64,000 nt of DNA from Paragonimus skrjabini miyazakii (Eukaryota; Platyhelminthes; Trematoda; Plagiorchiida; Troglotrematidae). The notes under the pieces were generated by a model. It had not been told where the DNA came from and did not search any database. It worked only from the letters and a program-made list of their open reading frames with translations. The translations under genes were made by a program, and so were the position numbers. Position 1 is the first letter of the stretch. Each line of letters begins with the position of its first letter. The DNA is taken from contig JTDE01000901.1 of the NCBI GenBank assembly GCA_014338405.1, positions 48,712-112,711 of the forward strand. The letters run 5' to 3'. Shown one piece after another: positions 34,594 through 46,482 of this stretch.

Positions 34594-37500
34594 TGTTTAG
34601 TCTAGAAACATTTCGTCCTCGTGTAAGCTCATACCCTCAAATTAACTTTTTCAAAAGCAATGTTAACTTGAACATCAACAAACTTCTGAGCACTCTAACC
34701 TACCTCATGTTCTATGCAACAGTGACGAAGGCAATCATATCGAAACGCAATTACTATTCGCCCTTGAACTGAATTAAAGCCGCACATAACGGCACACATT
34801 ATACGATGTGACTTCATTTGAATGAATCGCTAATACTACATTTTCACTATCGAATAATTGATCAAACCCACGGATGAATATTCCACAAATATCGACCATA
34901 ATATGACAGTATCATATCCATGAATGATTATTTTATGAAGAAACACTATTTTTCAGATTGAATATCTGCTCCAAATCAAGGCGAAGCAATGTTTCCGCGA
35001 ACTCAGACGAAATTTCATAATCAACGATCCGGAAGGTGTGGGGAATTTGTCACGGTTAGTTGATGACTTGCATGTGTAGGTAGGCAGATCACGAATTTCT
35101 TGTTCCAATGGCACATCCATCGAAAGGCTGTTTATTGTGCCAATCATTCGTGCTATGATTAATGAATTAGAAGAGTAGCTTACTGTAATCATTAGGTTTG
35201 CGCTTGGCCAAGCAGTCAATACAAATTTCAGTTAGCTGAAAGCAGTGTGGAATTAATTATAAATGACACGTTCGGATGTGTCACGGAAGATTTTTAGACA
35301 TTTGTGATTAACAAATTTGATGGGGATAAAGTCAGTTCACCAATCAAGTGAACGTATTTGCTTGTCCTGAAATTAGTCATTTTTGGACAATGCAGCTTTA
35401 TTTTCAGATGACGTGAGTGATTATATTAGTATTCCTGATATAAGTGAAAGTGCACTCCGAATTTTACTGCCTTTGTTCATCCTGTAATTGTGATCAGTAT
35501 CTGATTACAGTAAACGAAGGGTAATCGTGTTCTACTTGAAAGTACCGACTTCTGGAGTCAATTCATTGTAAAGTTAGACAGTCTAACTCAATAGTTCATC
35601 GTAATATACTATAACAGTTTACCTTCCCTAATTAACACATTGTGCATCAAAAAACTGTGTAAATGAGAAGAACAAAGGTACGTGTGTGTAATACACTTTT
35701 GTAACGATGACTGATTAAATAAATCTTTGATTATTCCTAGTTATCGAAATAAACAACTGAAACTCATACAACGAAATGTTTAGGTAATCGATTACTTTGT
35801 CATCGATTAAGTCGAAATGACCTTCGTCTTATTAGTCATGTTTACCGGTACTAGTTTATTGTCTTGGAACTGGTGAGATATGCAGGAAACATGGTTGAAT
35901 TTCTTAAAAACAGCGGTTTTTCAACGCTTAATGGATTATCCGCACACAATTTCCTTATATATTCTTACATCGTTAATTAATTATCTAATAAGCAGTCGGT
36001 GTGACCTGGTACCAGGTAATTGAAAGCGCTTTCCAAAGTTTTAAAAGATGTAAACCTTCAGTTCTGTCCGTAATCTGTTAAACTGAATAACGGGAGCAAC
36101 AGCATTGCCATTTGCGGTATTCCTCTCCATGAGATAATCCACACTTCTAAAAACGTTCCGCAAATACAGAATTTCTGATGGTTTCATTCCAAAGAATTCG
36201 CTTTATATAACAGACACTGCTTGTGTCGTTCCGTGTTCAGATTTCTGAAGGAGCAAAATAAGTTATCAAAATTCCCTTTCACATCAATTCAAATACACCT
36301 TTAATAGTATATTAGAAGGGTATGGATTATTTGCCTGTAAATGGGGTGAAAAAATCGTCGAAGTGAGGGTAGTATTCTCCATTTTGTACGTGAACAGTTG
36401 TAGGTTGTCAAATGTGAGACCAAAAAGAATCTTCTTTCTCGGATGCTACCCTCTATCGTCTAATGATCTTCAAGTTATATTTCAGTTACCGATTGTTCCG
36501 TCAGTTTTTATTTCACTTTGAGCGAAACGTTCTGGACCGTACTTACGAATTTAATGCTAGTTGAAAAAACAGAGTTGCAAAAGGGCTGAGTAAAGCTGTT
36601 TTATTTGTCTAGAAAATTGAATAACCTCTGGTCATTGTATCAATGAATGTACAAGAAGCAAAACATTTACATAATCCAAACATATAAACTTTTGGACTCA
36701 ACATTTAAAAATATTGCTTCGCCATATCAGAATTGATACAGTACTGAATGAATTTGGCAGACTAGAAGAAAACAAACCAAATAATTAGCAGTTATGATCA
36801 TACAACAGTGACTTACGGAAAACTACAGAAAATGAACAAGTCTACAAAACAAACTTCTCTATGGTGTCTGTTTTGAGCACAGAGCGTCTTTGAAGACAAC
36901 TCATGTTCAGAATCTGTAGTTGTAGTATGACAAGCACTCAATGCACGCCATTTATTTTTTCCTGTTACAGCTATAGCATTCACAATAATTACATCAGAAT
37001 ACCAAACCAAACTTTCTAAAACCCAATATGTAGTCTTACCTGTTCTGTTTCACTACACCCTAATCTTATGTACTAAGGGACATCGTGCTGAAGGAGCAAA
37101 ACTGAATCTGATATTAATTGGGTAGCCGAGTGTTCAGATTGTAGAATGTATTCTGATTTTTGTTAGAAAAAAATCACACTTCTTGATGTGGATTTTATAT
37201 TGTTAATATTTTTATTAATATTGTTGTTCCTATAAGTACTAACATCTCAAAATGTACTCTGCTTTGTGTATCTTCAATCTTGTTTTAGTAAGTAAAAACC
37301 AAGTTGGGCCTCTCGGAATGGCCCCCGGGAAATAGCGATCTTTGAACAGTTCATGAATTTCGAAATCAAAATCAAACTAATACCATTAATCTGTCAGTTT
37401 TTAAGAAAGATAAGACATACCAGCCTGAAACGAATTAGAAGGATCATTGTGTTCCCATAACATTTTTCTTTTAATGTGGACCTTATCACTCGCTCAAAAT

Positions 37501-37830
37501 CAATGCACATAGCAACAATTGAAAACATATTGAGATCTCTAAGGTAGAAGTTATAAGTATCTTGCGACTAACTTTACTGGGGAAAAATCACATTTATTAA
37601 AAGAACAAACAGCCTGCCAAAACTGTTTTTTATAACCCAGCATGGAGTCAGTACAATTTTGGTGATAAATACAAAAGAACTAGCGTAGCTAACTTGTCAA
37701 AAACAAAGTCACAACAATCACACATATCAGTGCATAAAAACTTGTCCTCACTCAATGTTATGTATACAGAATTACTTTAAGTTTCACGACGGAATTTTGT
37801 TGTCTGTACACAAGTGGGTAGGTGGAGTTC
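34594..37830. other. No recognisable gene
   Basis: AT-rich with frames of chance length. The only structured spot is a perfect 14-bp palindrome ACCTGGTACCAGGT at 36004-36017, of unknown meaning. Confidence 0.55.
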
Positions 37831-38235
37831 GGAGGGGCTTAAAATTCAAACCGAATTGTTTTCCTGCAAACAAATCTGGGTTACGCACTCTGATTTCTCA
37901 CTATTAGTTTTAATGAGAGGTCGCCTGTTCACAGTCAGTGCGCATTCTCCCACACTGTGCTGTTGTACAGCAGAATATATCGATCGAACGACTGGACGCC
38001 TGTACAAATTGATTGAAGAGCACCACCCGGCCTGGATCAGGTCCGGATTTACAAAATCAATCACTATAGCGTAGCTGTGTCAAATATTGCTGAGCATCCA
38101 CCAGGTATACGTGTTTGGAGCATTCTGGGTGGTACACAAAGTTCCAGTCAATCAATCCAAGGCGGCCAGACAGCAGATTTTGACAACGGCCTTATCGATT
38201 GTAAATCGAGTGCTTAACCCAATGTATTGTTCTTA
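37831..38235 (+). pseudogene. Penelope-like element fragment: GIY-YIG endonuclease end
   Basis: One frame (to TAG at 38074) ends with EYIDRTTGRLYKLIEEHHPAWI, then RSGFTKSI. This matches the GIY-YIG endonuclease region that follows the RT in Penelope-like elements (usual form YIGRT..RL..R..EH.PAW). The family glycine of YIG is Asp here. After the stop a second frame continues at about 38119-38230 with FWVVHKVPVNQSKAARQQIL and LSIVNRVLNPM, the C-terminal part of the same domain, so there is a frameshift near 38080-38110. Upstream, TVSAHSPT is probably the end of the RT-endonuclease linker. No RT palm motif is present, so only the 3' portion inserted or survived. What follows 38235 is probably element 3' UTR of unknown length. 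In active elements this nuclease nicks the target for reverse transcription. Confidence 0.75.
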
Positions 38236-41200
38236 ACACCAATCCTCTCAAACGTTTCAATTCTTCTGACCTCGATTTATTTCTACACTCCACCCACTCA
38301 GGCACAGACAACGGATGTCCTTCACGAAACTTGAAGTTATTCTGTGTCAAGATTATTGAACGAAAATTCGTTTTATGCACTCATGTGTGATTATTGTGAC
38401 TTCCCGTTTGACAAGTTAGACATGCTAGTTCCGTTTCAATCCTTTCTATGATTGTGTTGACCCACTGAGGAGTTGTGAAATGCATAATCTCGTCATCTTC
38501 CTTGTTGATTAACATTGTCGCTTATTAACAAGTGAAAACACATGCAAGTGACTGGTGAATTGTAATTACAGTTTTGGTAGTGTTCAATTCACGAAACTTT
38601 GACAAAAAAGCAATATACTGTAACAGCATTTGGGTTAACACCTGCTGTATATATATAACCGTAAAGAAAAAAAAACGTGTGAAGTCCTCGACCGTATTCC
38701 ACAACCATGTTTGCAAGGGTCTGTGGTTAAAATCTTTTGTGTTCGCACTTTATCAGGATGATATAAATAAACACAATTCAGCTCAATCAGCTTGTTTTTA
38801 TTCTTATTGATAGCATAACCTGCTAACAATTCTAGTTTTCCTGAACTATGAATTTTTTCTCCATCCCAACAGCGAAGCTTTTCTCCGAGTCTTAACGTGC
38901 ATTCTGCATTGGCCAATCAAACAGAAGCACGTGACCACTTTGCTGAAGCGACTTGGATTTCCAAACGGAAAAAAGGCAAGCAAAATTTGTAACAACATAG
39001 TTTGTCTGTTTAAATATTTAAAATGTTGAGCTGAATATATCTGTTCGGTCAAGAAATCTGGGTGTTTGTTCTACAACTTTGAAAGCGCAATTGACAATTA
39101 ACGTTATATTTATCGAAGCAGTAAAAGTGTATCGTTCGTTATATGTTAGCATTCCGTTTGCTCACAACTGTATACCTGGGTCATGTTTATCAGAGAGAAT
39201 AGGTATGCACACAATCCAGGTAGGCGTTACGTATCTATACCTGCAGCCAGGTGAATATCTTGGGACATTCATAGGGGCTCACTGTAAAATAAGCGGTTGT
39301 ATAAAATTCCATTCAAACTGCGAATGATACCGAACACGAATTAGAGTCTGGCGTAGCACTTACTTACGTGACTGCAAAAGTTTGACAGATTTACACAAAC
39401 CAGGGACTTCAAGTGCAGTTCATATGAACGAATTTGTCTATCTTGTTTACGTCGGTTCAAACACACTTGTACTAACATCCCTACAAACAGAGAAGATCAA
39501 TACTTATACTATTGTGTAGCCTAATACATCTCGAAAAGAAAAAAACCGCCGACGTAACAGGTTGAATTGAGTTGTACCAGATGTTGTGAATTGACATAGT
39601 CAATTTCTGAAAAGCACGTCATGATAATGAGTAATTAAGAGAACTCATTCAAGATCGTATTACGTTGTTGAAAATGAAATAACCAGCTTCAAGCCAAACC
39701 GTACTTATTTGAAAATTTCGGTCAACGGTGGTTGCACAAGGATGCCCAGATTTACCGATTGGGTTGCTTCTGTCAGGATTACTTAAGACCAAGTTTGATC
39801 GTATGCTCATCCGCTAACCAATGGGATATATCTGTCCCATTTAATTAATTTACGCATCTCAGGATATCAGTGAATATTTTATAAAATTTGCGGTTGTTTT
39901 CTTTTTGTTTTATTGAACCGGTTGAACGAAACCGGGTTTTTATTTTTTGTATCGTTTTTCTTACATTTGTGCGTTCATAAACAATGTCATGTAATCAGGC
40001 TTGACCGAAAAAAGGCAACTGTCAATATGGAACAAAATATTTTGGACAAAAATTATTCATTATAACACAGTTATAATTGTAACACAAGCTAAATGTTACC
40101 GAGGCTCTTCTGTCCACGTCGAACTTTCAACTGACTTTTTTTGAGGACAACCATGGGTTGCAAGTCTCAATTTCTTTGGAACTCATCAATAATGTGTAAT
40201 TCTCTCTTCGTCGTTCTTTGGACAGCGGACCAAGTCTTCATAAGGCATTTGTCTTGAGCACTTTTCTAATGAACTTACTGCAAACACTATTAAATGATCA
40301 TATCTAAACACAGTCGCAATTGTTTCCGAGTAATACAGTTTGCCCGAAATCCTTGATAGGGAACCAGGTAACTGTCGTGTTAACTGCAATCGATGAGCTC
40401 GTGATGAGGATATATCTTTGAGACAAACGTCACACAGTTTGTTTCATCCGCTGGTTAACATTAGAAGATCATTATTGTCGTTAATCTAACCAGGCGAAAT
40501 CTTATTGCTGTTTAAAAGCGATGACGGCAGTGAACAACTAACTGGTGTATGTGCTTGTGTGTACATCACATCGTTTGAATAGATTTCAATTTATCTGTTT
40601 GACATTGCAACCCGTTAGTCAAAAAACCGTTGTTGCGTTCACACGGTTTCTTAAGTAGTTGTACTGACAATGATGTAGGATGGAATCAACATGATGCATA
40701 GGTTCTAATGGATAAAAAGCAAAAATAAGAGATCCACTACGCGAGCTGATGACATTGGGAGGCAACTAACCTCATCATTCCTTCACTAAGCTGTTGCAGA
40801 GCCAAACAGTTACTTGTTAAACGCATCAAGTGAGAACAACCTCAACACAAACAGTACCGAACTTAATACGTACCACCAATTACTAAATAACACTAGAGCA
40901 ATTGTTGCAGTACAGTGTTTCCAACGTCATGAAGAACAAATACAATTTTCAAACAAATGTTTGATAAATAAAGCACGTGCATTCTGCAACCTCAAAGCAT
41001 GGTTATTCATGAATTTTGCAGAAGCTTACGCATCGGCTAAGAAAAACTGATTCTTCAATATTCAAGTCTTAGTTTATCCGTCGAATACGAACGAATATTC
41101 ACGTAAAGACGCTCCATGAATTATATTCAACACACAGAAATCACAAAGAGTGGCAGGTATGCCACGGCAAGGGGGAAAATGCGATATTATCTAAGGCGGA

Positions 41201-41271
41201 GGAGGAAAGAGATGCAGGGAGATAGAGAATAACGAAATTGCTACGATTTAGACTGACAATCTCAACGGGCG
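38236..41271. other. No recognisable gene
   Basis: AT-rich with overlapping chance frames (for example four between 38525 and 39052). The first 150 bp may be the untranslated tail of the Penelope fragment. Nothing else is supportable. Confidence 0.5.
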
Positions 41272-41496
41272 TCAATGACTTTTGTTCCTCGCCGAATCAG
41301 GCAGCATTCTCAATCCATGGTGTTTATTATCCTTCATACCCCAGTCATGAAGCCGGGAACGCCTTACTGAAACAAGCTTCAGACTGAGTGTCTTAATACC
41401 CCGAAAGCAATTCACGCGGTGACCACTAGACTGTTGTTTCCAGCCTAACCTACCACTCGCAAACAAGGCACAATGTGGCAGGTGGTGAGTTATCAT
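41272..41496 (-). other. GC-richer unclassified stretch, possible repeat
   Basis: Stands out from the AT-rich flanks and is open on the minus strand for 74 codons (SGHRVNCFRGIKTLSLKL and onward). On that strand it also contains an A-box-like GTCTAGTGGTCACCGCG near 41418. Downstream on the minus strand is a pyrimidine-rich stretch (ctctatctccctgcatctc). It could be a repeat of a third family or a coding remnant. I find no second copy in the window and no B box at the right spacing, so I do not assign it. Confidence 0.25.
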
Positions 41497-41550
41497 TCGT
41501 AAAATGTAGTCAAGCCAACGAATTTTGTGAGACTTTACTAGTGTACTCAG

Positions 41551-41715
41551 AGGTTGATAGAGTTCATTCTTCCGGAAGACACGTCACCGAACCTCCTTAC
41601 TGCTGACACGGTGTTCTCACCAAACGCCGCTAATGCTTCCGAGACAACGACGGTTAAAAACGGATGTTTTATGGAAATCCTTCCGTGTGAATGGACCAGG
41701 TTTTGGAGCTATACG
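41551..41715 (+). CDS. Possible internal exon, unknown protein
   Basis: The acceptor gactttactagtgtactcag ends at 41550. The next 55 codons are open and GC-rich, reading RLIEFILPEDTSPNLLTADT near the start and SPNAANASETTTV later, with a mild disordered character. A donor acg|gtagaa begins at 41716, giving a 165-nt exon of phase 0 at both ends. That is compatible with the exit phase of the 23041 candidate and the entry phase of the 44006 exon. The donor is mediocre and the frame runs on to a TGA at 41742, so a terminal exon is the alternative. No domain is recognised. Confidence 0.3.
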
Positions 41716-41742
41716 GTAGAACTGAAGACAAAAAGTGTGTGA

Positions 41743-44005
41743 ATGAGTATGGTGCTTACATAAAAATTCAGACATCGCAGTAAGTTGACGTATCAGCCCA
41801 GAGAACTAAAACTCGAGATGCCGTTCAAATTAGAAAGTAATGTTGTCAGTCATTTCCCACTGAAAACAGGTGGTTTATTTCAAATTTGCCCCATGTGATC
41901 AGACAGTCATCAACATGCTGCCCGATGTTCGTTATGTTTTAAAGGTGTAGTCCAAAGTTTGATGTTTGTAACACCAGAGCTTGTCAGCTGGATGAGAAAC
42001 CATAGCCGTTTACCTGGTCACGTGCACTACTTATCGTTGACGTTGTACCGAAGAACGAGATGACATTTTGCGTACTACTGGATCAAAGGTCGAAAGGTTA
42101 ACTGTTGTTCATAAGTGCTGAATGTAATATGGAGGGTTGTGTGTTCTAGACTTTTCGGAAAGTTCGTTTCATTGTGTTCCACAAGACCAATTTTGGCTTT
42201 TCACATTCTCACATTTTCAGCAAATAAAAAGGTTGTTAACTAAAAGTGCCTAAGCAAAAAAACAATTAGCTGTTATCAACGTTAAAGATAACTGCCACAG
42301 TGGGTATTAACTATGTAAAATTTCTTTGCATCCGTGTTGTAAATAATTCAAAAATGAGAAGGTTAATTTTGTGTACATCAAATTGAATAAATAATAGCAG
42401 AAAAATAGCAAGACCGCGCGCGTGCTATCGAATGTTTCTGTCTGGCTTTGGTGAAAAAAGCACAACTACATTTAGAAAGAGATCTGAGTAAATAGAAAGG
42501 GAGTGTCAAATGGGATTTTTTCTGAAACGTGTCCTATAGTTTTCAGCGATTTGTTATGGAATGAGTAAGGATCTAAATTACGCACAAAAACGACATACCG
42601 GGCTAATCGGTGCAATTATGTAATGTTAGCACACCTCATCTACTATGTATGCGCATCAGGAAGCAAAGAGTGCTTGTAGCTTGCTGTTTACCTGTCTAAA
42701 ATACAATGGTAAATAGTTGTGTATGTGACAGCAGAGTATCCGAGCACAGAAACTGATCCTCGTTACTTCTGTTCAACAAAATGTACTAAAATATTCTCAG
42801 TTATCAGTTTCCTTAAATGGCACTCGCTTTGAATAGAAATCTTACAGGTTTTTACAACTATGGCAAGTAAATGAACAACTGATTGAATTTTTGGCAAAGG
42901 GAGTTTACCATCGCATTGTACAAATGCAGAATTCAGCTTCAGCTGAGATATTCTTGATGTTTGTATTAAGTTGCCTCACAAGTAGTCGAAAGATAGATTC
43001 CGAAACAATTTTTAAGAGTGGAAATGATTTCTATTCATTCGGAGTTTTCAATGTTGTGTCTAGTTAATGTTACGTGTACATAAACAATTATTGATCTGAA
43101 TGTTCACACTGTTGTGAGCACACAAGACTGTTTATTCGACGGACTGTGGACAATTGCCAGCCCATAAAAAGCACTTTGGTTTGTGATAGGTATCCTGAAC
43201 ATTTCACCATGTACCAACGAAAGCAAGTTACACACTTCTCAGCTTTGTATTTAGTGTTCATTCAAAGAGTTACCGGGATAACTTTGCAATCATTAAAATC
43301 AGTTTCTCTTGTTGTATACAAGTGTTACAACGTTTACTAATTAGACTGCACATGCGGTTATGTTTGCATAGCCAAGGTTAATAGGACTTCGACAAGCTGG
43401 ACAAAAGACCACTTCCCAGTCTGGCTTCGTTCTGGTTTAATATGACCAGGGGCTACATTAGTTGCAAATACAAGTTCCTAATCCAACAGTTGAAAAGCTT
43501 CTGTTGACTACTGAAAACTCATCTCGTTTAACTTGGAGAGTTGTAAAACTGCTTTGAACAATCGCATGTCAGTATTGAAACTTGTCTAGGTTTAATAAAA
43601 TACTCGTCAACAGCACACTTCAGTGAAAAGAAACGTTCAAACTATTCTTCTTTTGTTAACTGTCTTATCATTGTTTACTGAAACTGTTCACTTTTTAGTG
43701 AATTTCTGGTTACCGTCATCGAAAAGATCATGAAATAAGTCATATTTTTTCATTCAGATAAACTGAATACCAAAACGGGTGTCAAAAAGGAAGCTGGACT
43801 GATGACCTACTTGCAATGATTTCCCAATATTCTGTGTAATTATTGCAGTTCACAAATATATTTTTTAGTCTTTCACAATAGTATTTTTAGGTGGCGCCAC
43901 CGATCGATACAATTGCAATTGGTGTAACAAACATTTTTCCTGCCCTAAGACAAATCATCCATTCACTTTTGTTATTATGCATGTTTCTGACATTTTCCGG
44001 ATCAG
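41743..44005. other. No recognisable feature; probable intron
   Basis: AT-rich. The 64-codon frame at 43146-43340 has no support. A short GC run (accgcgcgcgtgc) near 42413 is isolated. Confidence 0.45.
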
Positions 44006-44398
44006 GTAATCAGTTTTACAGAATTCCACACTGCCTTGACATCTGAGCGGATTGGTTGTAGGCCATTGGTTAGCAATAGGTCGCTTGTTCGCTCTCGAAC
44101 ACTCAACCCTGGTCAGTTGTCAATTCCGGAAACAAGGACGGAAATAGCGCCAATCAAGATGACTCTGGTGGCCAAACCAACCACCGGGAATATGATAATG
44201 TCGGGGAATACAGCAGCTAGCGTCGCCCATTCTGACGTGAAGCCGGATGATTCGAAGTGGATGGAGGCTGAAACTGGACAGACTAATTGGTCGTTCATCA
44301 CACAACTAGCAGAAACAAACACAACTGGTCCAAAACATCTTTCAGCTCCGCAAGCAATGGCTTTGCTTCGACACAAAATACATAAAAGGTGGGGTTGA
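44006..44398 (+). CDS. Candidate terminal coding exon, unknown protein
   Basis: The best host-like coding segment of the window. Two in-phase acceptors are available: a pyrimidine-rich one (tttctgacattttccggatcag) ending at 44005 and a nearer one (cagttttacag) ending at 44020. Both give phase 0. The frame stays open for about 130 codons to TGA at 44396-44398 and is clearly more GC-rich than the flanks. The translation is hydrophilic: basic and Ser/Arg-rich at first (NRSLVRSRTLNPGQLSIPE), then Thr/Ser-rich (KPTTGNMIMSGNTAAS). It ends in a helix-like part (SAPQAMALLRHKIHKRWG). I recognise no family; it looks like the disordered C-terminus of a larger protein. Frames on the opposite strand (44113-44415) lack splice signals and are shadows. 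Its basic serine-rich start resembles the candidates at 17456 and 23041, so they may share a gene. Confidence 0.5.
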   Translation, partial: VISFTEFHTALTSERIGCRPLVSNRSLVRSRTLNPGQLSIPETRTEIAPIKMTLVAKPTTGNMIMSGNTAASVAHSDVKPDDSKWMEAETGQTNWSFITQLAETNTTGPKHLSAPQAMALLRHKIHKRWG

Positions 44399-46130
44399 TG
44401 TTCTTTGTAAGCCACACAATCGCTAATTTTACTGTGAGATTATTTCTGTAATTGATTTTCATATGCTGAAAATAACCTCTTGCTTAAAGGAGAATTAGAG
44501 TCAACACTGAACCATAAACGATCTCAAACAGGTGGTAAATTTACTCTACTGAGCTTTAGGAAAGCTTAATATATTTGGTCTCGGATTCTATATGGTCTGG
44601 TGAAAAATGTTTCGGAAAGTTCTCTGATACATTAATGTAGATTTATCAGGTACCCATGGGAGACAGTACTGCAGGACTTTGGCCTTACTATCTACATTTG
44701 ACAGTAGTGGCTTTTGGGGCAATATTTATACGGAGCTAATGCTATATCATGCTGTCATGTTGCATTTCTCCATAGGGTCCCCCTCACTGACCATTTTTGA
44801 ATGAAGTGGTTACAATTTCACATAATAAGTGCAGAATATTAAATAGTCAGTTGTCTAACAAACGGAAAGCTTAAATTGGTGGATGTTTTCAACCTTGCTT
44901 CAGACTGCCTTCAGTCATGTGAAAGCTTTCAGAATTTGTCTAAATTCTAACCGTTTATCACGATGACCGTGGTAGTCATCCCAAAGGTAAGTGTTACTGA
45001 TGGTTCACATGCCTTGGTTCACTTCTGCGGAGTTCACTCATAGTTAGTGCTTGGCTCGGTATTCGCGTATCTTATGACATTAAACTTTAGACTGATCCCG
45101 AAGTGTAACCAAGCGCGAATGATTGGGTAACCAGAAGATGAAAGACGACTACGAGCTATGGTTGTTCAACATTTATCTGGAATCACGATTACAACAATGT
45201 TTAAACGGAGTACACCGCAGTTTTCCTGACTGCTAGTGTAAATAGTTCATAAAGAACCACAGTAAGTCAAACCTGTACATGAACAGGGATCGTAATGAGG
45301 GGATCAGTGAGAGTGGTTCTTTTGGATAGAATGGAAAAGTCAACGAGCTAAGATCACCAACATGCGTATGAAGTTTGTTTTAAAATGACAGCAACGAACC
45401 GTATGGAATATTTGCTTTCAAAATAAGAAGAAATATGTAGGTTGGCAAGTTTTCATGTGTGCTTTAGTTTCCCAAATCTCTTAACACTAATGTATCAGCA
45501 TTAGGCAAAACCCTTTTGATTTACGAGCGAGCAGATATTATTCACGCTGAAAATTACAATGTTTATAGGTATGCAAATTTTGACTGGATGAAGAATCATT
45601 TTTGCTTATGCGTCCTTGTCTCCGTGTTGATCAATAAAAAAGTGTGTTGGACAATTTATGGATGGAAAGAAAAGTAGAGGGAAGTGAACAGATAGAAAAT
45701 TTGATAGAGATGATGGATGGAATCATATCGGCACATAGCATTGCATCACAGTGAAACAATATTTCGCAAATATTAGTATTTAATGGTCTATAACATGAGG
45801 TCGGAAAGAAAGTTAGGACATTTTTAGTGCATGTTGTCTCAAACGTATGTGCCGACCGAGTAGAACGTTGAAATTATCATTTTATTCAGTCGTGACCAGA
45901 GTTGGTCAATGCTTTCCAGCGTTAACAGATTCTAACCATAAGGCGGTTGTATGCAAAGTAACCGGTCTATTCCATTATTTACTTTCACAGAGTGATCCCC
46001 TCAAACATTCATCTTTGTCTATTGGGATGAGATGTTCCAGGCCTCTCCATGTGGTTTCTTGGTGTTCTTGAACACTCTTACTTTTTCATGTATCACGGTA
46101 ATGTCCAAAGTTAGCTGACAATGCTTAGCG
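44399..46130. other. No recognisable feature; possible 3' UTR at left
   Basis: If 44006-44398 is a terminal exon its 3' UTR starts here, but I see no clear AATAAA within the first few hundred bases. The 74-codon frame at 45847-46071 is unsupported. Confidence 0.4.
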
Positions 46131-46482
46131 CTTGTAAGAACGACATCACATAGAGGCTAGGAAACCTCATAAAATATGAGTTCCTTTTACGAGTATCAGG
46201 GGATTTTGCATAAGACTCTAATAACAGCATCAACTTCAAGAATGAAACAGTTTTTCTAAAAGCTGTCACAGTAAAGAAAAAGAAGTTTGCGAACCATTCT
46301 GCTCTCAAATTCTCTCGGATTTCATGCTTTCGTTCAGCCTCAGACGACTTTAAACTCCAGATTAGAACCATCACTAGGTAAATAAGTAACAGTAGACCGC
46401 CTTCGAATTCTAAAACCATGCAAAAAATGAGATTGAAACCTGAAGTACAGTGTAATGGATTCAGCTGCAAGCTGATACACAA
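46111..46482 (-). CDS. Possible exon: one membrane segment then charged helix
   Basis: A 123-codon minus-strand frame. A fair acceptor (tacactgtacttcag) lies at its start and is followed by a hydrophobic segment (GGLLLLIYLVMVLIW) and then a highly charged stretch (SSEAERKHEIRENLRAEW), the pattern of a transmembrane helix with a cytoplasmic juxtamembrane region. A possible donor (gaatg|gttcgc) follows the charged stretch. Beyond it the frame stays open but becomes less gene-like. No family is recognised. Chance is a serious alternative because AT-rich DNA readily encodes Leu/Phe-rich segments. Confidence 0.25.
   Translation of the reverse strand: MCISLQLNPLHCTSGFNLIFCMVLEFEGGLLLLIYLVMVLIWSLKSSEAERKHEIRENLRAEWFANFFFFTVTAFRKTVSFLKLMLLLESYAKSPDTRKRNSYFMRFPSLYVMSFLQALSIVS

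Noticed and set aside
44113..44415. Minus-strand frames of 61 and 100 codons
   Set aside because: Antisense to the best terminal exon candidate, with no splice signals of their own.
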